Source of the DNA: Rugamonas rubra
GTDB lineage: Bacteria > Pseudomonadota > Gammaproteobacteria > Burkholderiales > Burkholderiaceae_D
Length of the DNA stretch: 64,000 bases
Direction of reading: 5' to 3'
NCBI RefSeq assembly: GCF_900114705.1
Contig: NZ_FOTW01000006.1
Coordinates: 364,046-428,045 of the forward strand
The position numbers were made by a program, and so were the translations under genes. Under the pieces are notes generated by a model, which did no database searches, was not told the DNA's origin, and saw nothing but the letters and a program-made list of their open reading frames with translations. This document shows, one piece after another, positions 57,637 to 64,000 of the stretch (its first letter is position 1; every line of letters starts with the position of its first letter).

Positions 57637-58943
57637 GGCTTGGCTCCGCCCTGCGCGGCCGATGCGGGCGCGGAGGCGCGCGCACGCGCGGACGCCGCCG
57701 CCGCCGGCGCGCCGCTGGCGACGTCGTCGGGATCGGCGTCGTTCAGCACCGCCGAGGTGTCGATGCTGACCACCACCGACATGCCCGGCCGCAGCCGGCG
57801 CGCCGGCGCCTGGCCGGCGTCGATGCGGATGCGCACCGGGATGCGCTGGGCGATCTTGACGTAGTTTCCGGTGGCGTTATCGGCCGGCAGCACGGCGAAC
57901 TCGGAGCCGGTGGCCGGCGAGATGCGCTCGACCTGGCCGGTCAGCGTGGCGCCGTCGAGGGCGTCGACCTTGAAGGTGGCGCCCTGCCCCACCTGCACAT
58001 TGGCCATCTGGGTCTCCTTCAAATTGGCGATGACCCACAGCTGGCGCGGCACCAGGCCCATCAACTGCGCGCCGGTGTTGACGTAGGCGCCCTGGCGCAC
58101 CATCACCTGGCCCAGCTGGCCGTCGGCCGGCGCGCTGATGCGGGTGTTGTCCAGGTCGACCTTGGCCGCCTTCAGCGCGGCCTGGGCGTTGGCCACCGCC
58201 GCCTCCAGCGACAGCTTGTTGACCGTCACCGTCTGCACCGATTGGCGGGCGATGTCCAGGCTGGCGCGCGCCTGCGCCACCGCCGCCACGCTTTGCGCGC
58301 CGGCCGCCCTCGAGCCGTCCTGCTCGCGCAGCGACAGCGAACCGTCGGCGGCCAGCTGGTTGACCCGGCCCAGGTCGGCCGCCGCCTTGCGCGCCTGCGC
58401 CTCGGCGTTGGCCAGCGTGGCCTGGTTCAGCGCCACGCCCGCCTCGGCACTGCGGCGCGCCTGCTCCCAGTTGGCCAACGCGGCCTGCTGCGCCGCCAAT
58501 TGGGCCTGGGCCTGCTCGTAGCGCTGCTGGTAGATGCGGTCGTCCAACCGCACCAGCAGCTCGCCCTGTTTGACCTGCTGGAAGTCCTGCACCCTGACCT
58601 CGACCACGTAGCCGGACAACTGGGTGCCGACCAGCGTGACCTGGCCGCGCACCAGCGCGTTCTCGGTCGAGACGACGGCGCTGCTGAACGGCGGCAGGCG
58701 CCAGGCGTACAGCACCACCAGCACGCCGATCAGCGCCACCGCCGCGAAGGCGATGGCGCTGATGATCTGGTTGCGCCGCTCCGGCTGCGCCGGCGCCGCA
58801 GCGGCGGCGGTGGCAGCAGGAGCGGCCTGAGCGGCGGCAGGTGCTGCGGCCGGGGCGGCGGCGGACGGCGTCGGGGCGGCGGCCGCTGTCGGGGCGGCGG
58901 CCGGTGTTGGGCTGGCGGACGTGTCGGGGGTGTTGTTGCTCAT
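57633..58943 (-). CDS. EmrA/HlyD-family membrane fusion protein
   Basis: This 436-residue adaptor has a cytoplasmic Ala/Pro/Thr-rich leader (about 1-55), one membrane helix (about 60-80, IISAIAFAAVALIGVLVVLY), a lipoyl start GQVTLVGTQLSGYVVEVRVQ and a long alpha hairpin with many Ala/Gln residues. The EmrA-type second lipoyl half is RISAPADGQLGQVMVRQGAY, followed by the IANLKETQMANVQVGQ motif typical of EmrA. It connects the MFS pump to the outer-membrane lipoprotein. Four-base overlaps join it to both neighbours, so translation is fully coupled. Confidence 0.92.
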   Translation of the reverse strand: MSNNTPDTSASPTPAAAPTAAAAPTPSAAAPAAAPAAAQAAPAATAAAAAPAQPERRNQIISAIAFAAVALIGVLVVLYAWRLPPFSSAVVSTENALVRGQVTLVGTQLSGYVVEVRVQDFQQVKQGELLVRLDDRIYQQRYEQAQAQLAAQQAALANWEQARRSAEAGVALNQATLANAEAQARKAAADLGRVNQLAADGSLSLREQDGSRAAGAQSVAAVAQARASLDIARQSVQTVTVNKLSLEAAVANAQAALKAAKVDLDNTRISAPADGQLGQVMVRQGAYVNTGAQLMGLVPRQLWVIANLKETQMANVQVGQGATFKVDALDGATLTGQVERISPATGSEFAVLPADNATGNYVKIAQRIPVRIRIDAGQAPARRLRPGMSVVVSIDTSAVLNDADPDDVASGAPAAAASARARASAPASAAQGGAKP

Positions 58944-60616
58944 GTGGCTCCAGAATTGTTAAGCGAAACGTTGGCCATGCCGGTCTGCGCGTTTTGCGCC
59001 GCCGGCACCGCCTTGCAAACGGTGCAGATGTGCCACAGGTAGCGCGCCGCCAGCCAGGCCATGGTCAGCAGCGCCAGCACGGCAATGGCCATGAAGACGT
59101 CGTTGTAGGCCAGGATGTTGGCCTCGCGGCTGGCCGCCGCGCCCAGCGCCGCCACGCCCTTGGCGTTGCGCGCGGCCGGGTCGCCGAGGACGCCGCCGAG
59201 CGCGGCGCCGCCGGCCTGGATGCGCGCCGCCACCTGCGGGTCGAGCAGGGTCAGGTGCTCGACCAGCTGGCTCGAGTGGTACTTCTCGCGCAGCACCTGG
59301 AAGGTGCCGACCAGGGCCGAACCGAGCAGGCCGCCGATGTTCTGCGAGATGGTGAACATCAGCGAGAAGCTGATCAGGTTACTCGGCGCGGCGATCACCG
59401 CGCCGAAGCCGGAGACGAAGGTGGGGCCGAGGAAGAAGGCGCCGCCGAAGGCCAGCAGGAACTGGCTGAGGTACATCTGCGCCGGCCGCGTCAGGTTGCT
59501 GGCGCGCGAGTCCATCGCCGCGCCGACGGCCATCAACAGTAGCGAGAACATCAGCGAGGCGGGGATGCGCGCCGGCGTGATGGTCAGCGCGCTGGCGGCC
59601 AGGCCGGCCACGCTGCCGAGCAGCACCCACAGCCACAGGGTCTGCATCTGGTCGTTGTTCAGGCCCAGCGCCTGCAGGAAGCCGACGGTGCCGGTGGCCT
59701 CGGACAGCACGATGCGGATCAGCAGCACCGACAGCGCCAGCCGCAGCATGTTGCCGTTGCTAAGCCAGCGCGTGTTGAGCAGCGGCGCGGCGCGGTTGTG
59801 CTCGACCAGCAGCGCGGCGCAGATCAACACGATGGCGCCGGCCAGGCTGTAGCCCAGCCACGGCGCCTCCAGCCACCAGACGCTGCGGCCCAGCGCCAGC
59901 ACGGCCGACAGCAGGGCCACGCCGGGGGCGAACAGGGCGAAGGTGAGGAAGTCGAGTTTTTCAAAGGCCTTGACGCGGTCGCCCGGCGGCAGCTTGAGCA
60001 GCAGCACGCAGCCCAGCGCCAGCAGGGCCAGGCCCAGTTCGAAGAAGTACAGGCCGCGCCACTCGCCCAGCTCGAGCAGCTCGGACGAGAACAGCCGCGC
60101 CAGCGGCATGGTCAACTGGGCGAAGCCGACCCCCAGCACCACCGCCTTGAGCCGGTGCCGCGCCGGGAAGGCCTGCAGCGTGTAGTACAGGCCGAGCACC
60201 GTCAGCGCCGCGCCGCTCATGCCGCTGGCGGCGCGCACGGCGATGGCCGAGCCCAGGCCGTGGACGAACAGGTGGGCCAGCGTGGCCAGCGCGTACAGCA
60301 CCAGGAACAGCTCGGTGAACAGGCGCAGGCCGTACTGCTGGCGGAACTTCACCAGCAGCAGGTTCATCGACACGTTGGCCATCACGTAGGCGGCCGGCAG
60401 CCAGGCGATCTCGGTCGAGTAGACGCCCAGCGAGCCCTGGAGATACGGCAGGTTGACCGTCACCAGCGCGTTGCCCAGGCCGCCGGTGAGGGCGACGATC
60501 AGGCCGACGACCAGGTAGGCGTAGCGGCGCCGGTCCGAGTGCAGCGGCGTCGATGGCGAGCCCGGCAGCATAGGCCGTTCATGCGGAAGCCAGGTCCTAG
60601 GGGCGTACTCGTTCAT
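58940..60616 (-). CDS. EmrB/DHA2-type MFS drug transporter
   Basis: This 558-residue protein has about fourteen membrane helices, as in the DHA2 group, starting with RRYAYLVVGLIVALTGGLGN and ALVTVNLPYLQGSL. It then has EIAWLPAAYVMANVSMNLLL and RAASGMSGAALTVLGLYYTL. It would export hydrophobic compounds by proton exchange through the EmrA-like adaptor and NodT-like duct encoded downstream. It is the first gene of the operon. A GTTAGCGCTAAC palindrome and a TATGCT -10-like box lie just upstream. The first 15 residues are an unusually Pro-rich cytoplasmic leader. Confidence 0.92.
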   Translation of the reverse strand: MNEYAPRTWLPHERPMLPGSPSTPLHSDRRRYAYLVVGLIVALTGGLGNALVTVNLPYLQGSLGVYSTEIAWLPAAYVMANVSMNLLLVKFRQQYGLRLFTELFLVLYALATLAHLFVHGLGSAIAVRAASGMSGAALTVLGLYYTLQAFPARHRLKAVVLGVGFAQLTMPLARLFSSELLELGEWRGLYFFELGLALLALGCVLLLKLPPGDRVKAFEKLDFLTFALFAPGVALLSAVLALGRSVWWLEAPWLGYSLAGAIVLICAALLVEHNRAAPLLNTRWLSNGNMLRLALSVLLIRIVLSEATGTVGFLQALGLNNDQMQTLWLWVLLGSVAGLAASALTITPARIPASLMFSLLLMAVGAAMDSRASNLTRPAQMYLSQFLLAFGGAFFLGPTFVSGFGAVIAAPSNLISFSLMFTISQNIGGLLGSALVGTFQVLREKYHSSQLVEHLTLLDPQVAARIQAGGAALGGVLGDPAARNAKGVAALGAAASREANILAYNDVFMAIAVLALLTMAWLAARYLWHICTVCKAVPAAQNAQTGMANVSLNNSGAT

Positions 60617-60630
60617 GCGTGGTGGTGTAG

Positions 60631-60642
60631 GTTAGCGCTAAC
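60631..60642. promoter_or_regulatory. LacI-type operator-like palindrome before EmrB gene
   Basis: GTTAGCGCTAAC is a perfect 12-base dyad resembling LacI/GalR-family operators. It sits 15 bases before the MFS gene start and a few bases after a candidate -10 box (TATGCT on the minus strand, 60649-60654), a position suited to repression. No LacI-family gene is in the window. Confidence 0.5.
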
Positions 60643-60704
60643 GGCGCCAGCATAGCACGCCGGTGCTGCTAAAAACACCACTAAACGGGGCGCCCGGCGC
60701 CGCC

Positions 60705-61052
60705 TTATTTGCGCGGGCCGAACAGCTTGGAGAGGCCGTAGCCGGCCGCCGCCGCCAGCAGCACCGAGGCGACCGGACTGCTGCGCACGTAGCCGCGGCC
60801 GCTCTCGGCGAAGCGCTTGTACGAGTCGGCCAGCTGGCGGCTGCGCGCGGCCACCGCGTCGGCCGCGCCGTCGGCCCGGTCGGCCACCGCGTCGACGCCG
60901 CCGTGGGCGCGCTCGGCCAGGCGGTTGGTCAGCGGCGGCACCTGCTCGGCCACCTTGTCGATGACGCTGTGGGCGTCCGCCCGCAGGTCCTTGCCGATTT
61001 GCGTGACGCCGTCGCGGCTAGCGCCGATTTTGTTTTCCAGATGGTTGCCCAT
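60705..61052 (-). CDS. ElaB/YqjD/DUF883-type membrane-anchored protein
   Basis: This 115-residue protein has a soluble helical part (about 1-85) with LENKIGASRDGVTQIGKDLR and several Ala/Asp/Val repeats. A conserved C-terminal membrane segment follows, VRSSPVASVLLAAAAGYGLS, with the Arg-x-x-Pro entry and Gly-rich helix of ElaB/YqjD/DUF883 proteins. E. coli members are tail-anchored, ribosome-associated, stationary-phase proteins; a similar role here is inference. AGGAAA precedes the ATG. It is monocistronic. Confidence 0.85.
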   Translation of the reverse strand: MGNHLENKIGASRDGVTQIGKDLRADAHSVIDKVAEQVPPLTNRLAERAHGGVDAVADRADGAADAVAARSRQLADSYKRFAESGRGYVRSSPVASVLLAAAAGYGLSKLFGPRK

Positions 61053-61370
61053 GGTGGTTTCCTAATGTGGTTGAACGGAATAGGGGAACTGCAGCGCCTA
61101 CAATAGACCCGCCGCCGCCCGCCTACCGTGCGCCAGCGAACCAAATGGCGCAGCCCACCCCGCCTGCGGCGTTCCGCCAGCCCTGGCGTGGCCGGGGCGC
61201 CGGCGCGAAACCGAATATTATTCCGCCGCGCCGCCGTTTGCGGCCCGAAGGGGCGAAAAATACACCCCGTCGCGGCCCAAGTCACACATTAATATTTTTC
61301 ATTTTTAGCGATAATTCAGGGCACGCCCCGCCACGCACGGCCGGGGCGGCCACCACATATCGGAGACCGA
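61053..61370. other. Divergent gap before branched-chain amino acid binding protein gene
   Basis: This 318-base region has a GC-rich left part and an AT-rich right part. A GATAAT (61310-61315) about 55 bases before the binding-protein ATG is a plausible -10 box; no convincing -35 was found. I support no gene here. Confidence 0.5.
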
Positions 61371-62519
61371 ATGACTCTCAAGCCCATCCTCAAGCACATC
61401 GTCAAGCACAGCGCCGCCGCCCTGGCGCTGCTGGGCGCGGCCGGCGCCGCCGGCGCGCAGGACCTGCTCGTCAAGATCGGCCACAGCGGCCCGCTGTCCG
61501 GCGCCCAGGCCTTCTCCGGCAAGGACAACGAGAACGGCGTGCGGCTGGCCGTCGAGGAGCTCAACGCCAAGCCGATCACCGTCGGCGGCAAAAAGCTGCG
61601 CTTCGAGCTGCTCTCCGAGGACGACCAGGGCGATCCCAAGAGCGGCATGGCGGCGGCGCAGAAGCTGATCGACAAGGGCGTCAAGTTCGTCGTCGGGCCG
61701 TACAACTCGGGCGTCGCCATCCCCGCCTCGCGCGCCTACAACGACGCCGGCGTGCTGCTCGCCACCGTGGCCACCAACCCCAAGGTGACCCAGCAGGGCT
61801 ACGCCGGCCTGTTCCGCATCAACGCCAGCGACACCCAGCTCGGCTCGAAGATGGCGCTGTACGCCGCCAAGGAGCTCAAGTTCAAGAACGTCGCCGTGAT
61901 CGACGACCGCACCGCCTTCGGCCAGGGCGTGGCCGAGGAGTTCAAGAAGCAGGCCAAGGCCTCCGGCATGCAGATCGCCGGCCACGAGTTCACCACCGAC
62001 AAGGCCTTCGACTTCAGCGCCATCCTCACCAAGCTCAAGACCAAGCAGCCCGACGCCATCTTCTTCGGCGGCTACGCGCCGCAGGCCGCGCCGATGGCGC
62101 GCCAGATGCGCCAGCTGGGCATCCACGCCAAGCTGCTCGGCGGCGACACCATCTGCACCGCCGAGATGGGCAAGCTGGCCGGCGACGCCGCCGGCGACAA
62201 CGTGCTGTGCTCGCAGGGCGGCGCCCTGCTCGACAAGGCCAGCGCCGGCCCTGCCTTCAAGGCCAAGTTCAAGGCCCGCTTCAAGCAGGACGCCGACGTC
62301 TATGCCGCCTCCTACTACGACGCCACGCTGATGTACGCCCAGGCCATGCAGAAGGCCAACTCGACCGACCCGGCCAAGGTCGGCCCGGCCGTCAGCGCCG
62401 GCGCCTACCAGGGCGTGGCCGGCACCTACTCCTTCGACGCCAAGGGCGACATGAAGCAGTCGCCGGTGACCATCTTCACCTTCAAGAACGGCCAGCCGCT
62501 GCCGCTGAGCAGCTACTAG
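61371..62519 (+). CDS. Branched-chain amino acid ABC transporter substrate-binding protein
   Basis: This 382-residue periplasmic protein has a signal peptide ending at GAAGAAGAQ and a type I periplasmic-binding fold of the LivJ/LivK group. Landmarks are LVKIGHSGPLSGAQAFSGKD, LSEDDQGDPKSGMAAAQKLI, VKFVVGPYNSGVAIPASRAY, FRINASDTQLGSKMALYAAK and VAVIDDRTAFGQGVAEEFKK. It would deliver leucine-type or related amino acids to an ABC permease, but no permease or ATPase gene follows; it is a solitary binding protein, common in betaproteobacteria. It is the last normal high-GC gene before a decayed region. Confidence 0.93.
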   Translation: MTLKPILKHIVKHSAAALALLGAAGAAGAQDLLVKIGHSGPLSGAQAFSGKDNENGVRLAVEELNAKPITVGGKKLRFELLSEDDQGDPKSGMAAAQKLIDKGVKFVVGPYNSGVAIPASRAYNDAGVLLATVATNPKVTQQGYAGLFRINASDTQLGSKMALYAAKELKFKNVAVIDDRTAFGQGVAEEFKKQAKASGMQIAGHEFTTDKAFDFSAILTKLKTKQPDAIFFGGYAPQAAPMARQMRQLGIHAKLLGGDTICTAEMGKLAGDAAGDNVLCSQGGALLDKASAGPAFKAKFKARFKQDADVYAASYYDATLMYAQAMQKANSTDPAKVGPAVSAGAYQGVAGTYSFDAKGDMKQSPVTIFTFKNGQPLPLSSY

Positions 62520-62739
62520 GCGCGGACCGCGCTATCCGAAGAGAGGCAAGCGCGGGCTTCCGTCGATCGATCTTAAACGGACACTGCGCGGGCCGGTACT
62601 CGATGGCGGGACGGGGACGACCGGTTGGCGGGAGGACAGTCGACATGATCGCCCCATAAGCTTGCCCGTCAGCAACAATCCGCGTCGAGCACAGGCGTGC
62701 CACTTCTCAGCCGCAAAAAGAAAAGCCGTTCCTGAATCT

Positions 62740-62928
62740 CATGCGAACAGCAGTAGGCCACCTCGAATCGCCAACCAGTCAAACACCGTGCGAATGTTCA
62801 GACCGAAAGCGTTGGCTAGGTCGGCGACCGCCTAGCCTTCGCGCACAGCTTCCCCCCCCTTGTTGGCGCAACACCTGGAGCGTGTGGTGATCCAGTTTGC
62901 GGCCGTGAGAAGTTCGTTTGCATTTCAT
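62740..62928 (-). pseudogene. IS630-family transposase remnant
   Basis: The minus strand starts with ATG and encodes KRTSHGRKLDHHTLQVLRQQ. After an eight-G run (62852-62859) that shifts the frame, it continues in another frame as AVREG, a TAG stop, then AVADLANAFGLNIRTVFDWL. This is the N-terminal helix-turn-helix part of an IS630-type transposase. Sequence beyond about 62745 is lost. The 62520-62739 stretch upstream on the plus strand shows no gene. Confidence 0.7.
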
Positions 62929-63047
62929 GCATGCATTATATTACGGGCTGGAATTACTTTCTAGAAGGTTAGCAATTCACCTAGTAGAAAACCGTGATTT
63001 ATATATTTCCGAGAAAATTACTTAATTATTTTTACCATTAAAATATT

Positions 63048-63611
63048 TCATCTGAATAAAGTAAAATCAAAACAGAAATACTCACCTTCACATCTAGAAA
63101 TACTTACCGCATTAAATTTCACTTTAACGTCATTAAGAATTGCACCTTGCTCAACATGTCCTAGCTCGTGGTTCGTATAGTCGCATTTCGGCATGATCGT
63201 AACAGGAAAAGTGTCGGCTTCCAGCAATGCAAATGAATAGTAAAAATATCGGCCAGGGTTTCCAAAGTACTGCTCACTCCAAAGACAGTAAAACTTCGAA
63301 CTGAAATTCAACCTAAGGGCCAGTCTACCATCACTAACATCATGTGCACACGCATCCGCAAATGTAGATGCACCTAACGAAAGGGGAATTGGGAAAATAC
63401 TAAACCTATTAGGCCAGCGATGGCGAAGCAGCACTAAACATACACTGCGAACTGAATTTTCAAGATAATTTACTTGCAAGAGTGCGTTTGCAAATCGATA
63501 ACCGGCGCGATCTTCTTCCCATTGATGTGGCTGACCTAATAGTTCAACGACCTTATCTAGATGAACATAAGGTCTGATAACTTCTAAAATATTTGAATGA
63601 GCTAACTTATA
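63048..63611 (-). pseudogene. 5'-truncated AT-rich gene of unknown function
   Basis: A minus-strand frame is open from the insertion-sequence edge to its stop, about 188 codons, with no ATG near its upstream end. It begins with KLAHSNILEVIRPYVHLDKV and VELLGQPHQWEEDRAGYRFA, has SEQYFGNPGRYFYYSFALLE in the middle and ends EGEYFCFDFTLFR. GC is strikingly low for this chromosome. The missing start and the direct read-through from the transposase stop imply that an insertion removed its 5' end. It weakly recalls ETEC_3214-type hypothetical proteins. A TTG at 63479 would give a 143-residue product. Confidence 0.5.
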
Positions 63612-63620
63612 GCCACCTGA

Positions 63621-64000
63621 TTATGTTCTTACGTCAGCCTTTCCCAGCACCATCCATTTCGGGCACGGCCTCGTCTGTGCCAGCGCGACCGCCAATCGCG
63701 GCACCATGGCGGCCATGTCGGCGCGGCGGTTGAAGCGATACTGGACCTCGGCGAGGTATCGCCGGGCATACTTCGCGAATTTAAACGCGTGGTGCGTCCC
63801 GGACAGGGCCGTTTTCAGGTTCCCCAACAAGACGTTGAGCCATTTGAACGGCTCGATCTCCGTGCCCGCCTTACCGCGCGGCGCCAGCACCACCTTATGC
63901 GTATAGCCCAGCTTTTCGAGCACTTCGAAACCCAGCAGCCCGTCGGACAAGACGCAGCTTCCCGGCGCCACAGCCAGGCGCGCCCAGGGCGTCAGGGCCT
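63621..64000 (-). mobile_element. IS1595-family (ISXO2-like) transposase, C-terminal part, runs off window
   Basis: The frame enters from beyond the window and ends at 63621. It encodes the ISXO2-like transposase end: LSDGLLGFEVLEKLGYTHKV, FKWLNVLLGNLKTALSGTHH and AFKFAKYARRYLAEVQYRFN, then RRADMAAMVPRLAVAL. The motif order matches the DDE domain end of IS1595-group enzymes. The inner end of the element should lie near 63605-63620, next to TCAGGTGGCTATAAG on the minus strand. It is probably full length outside the window. Confidence 0.82.

Noticed and set aside
62482..62703. Small minus-strand frame after the amino acid binding protein
   Set aside because: It overlaps the end of a well-supported gene, lacks a ribosome site and motif, and lies in decayed sequence.

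Overview
The window looks like a chromosomal segment of a high-GC betaproteobacterium, most likely Oxalobacteraceae (Massilia, Duganella or a relative). The grounds are very GC-rich coding sequence, a phasin gene (polyhydroxyalkanoate storage), many two-component and c-di-GMP genes, and GGGTCAG-core extragenic palindromes. The genus is an inference from gene content. I saw no rRNA, tRNA or CRISPR array.

Layout. 1-5.2 kb: chemoreceptor, a DUF2164-cytosine deaminase-acetyltransferase operon, and a divergent phasin gene. 5.3-11.2 kb: a heterodimeric ABC exporter and a TPR-linked diguanylate cyclase. 11.3-15 kb: a small lipoprotein, a molybdopterin oxidoreductase, and the remains of a RES-type toxin-antitoxin locus. 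15-22.5 kb: an ABC permease/M1 peptidase fusion with its ATPase, divergent from a YtrA-like GntR regulator with a second ABC pair. 22.5-31.1 kb: a tight five-gene operon around a large tubulin-like GTPase, the most unusual part of the window. 31.4-38.3 kb: LysE exporter and AraC regulator, a periplasmic cache protein, an M29-like protein, a LysR regulator, and a dioxygenase with a TIM-barrel partner. 38.3-45.3 kb: signalling genes (CHASE-like kinase, HD-GYP regulator, OhrR, 2OG dioxygenase, hybrid kinase, double-receiver regulator). 45.6-48.6 kb: a lower-GC lipase effector and Tli4-type immunity pair. 48.8-60.6 kb: a TetR-controlled RND pump and, convergent to it, an EmrAB-type MFS pump, each with its own outer-membrane lipoprotein. 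60.7-62.5 kb: an ElaB/DUF883-type protein and a branched-chain amino acid binding protein. 62.5-64 kb: an AT-rich decay zone with an IS630-type remnant, a gene cut by an insertion, and an IS1595-type transposase running off the end.

How the parts may work together. The tubulin operon encodes a GTPase with a C-terminal GYF-like domain, a zinc-ribbon membrane protein with a long Pro/Ala linker, a small three-helix membrane protein, a secreted vWA-like protein with a degenerate metal site, and a zinc-ribbon, tryptophan-rich cytosolic protein. Together they suggest a membrane-anchored cytoskeletal or remodelling machine. An 18-base motif overlapping a candidate -10 box occurs before the phasin gene, before the divergent DUF2164 gene, and before a short terminated transcript near 45.4 kb. 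This suggests a shared regulon, perhaps of PhaR type, that may include a small RNA.
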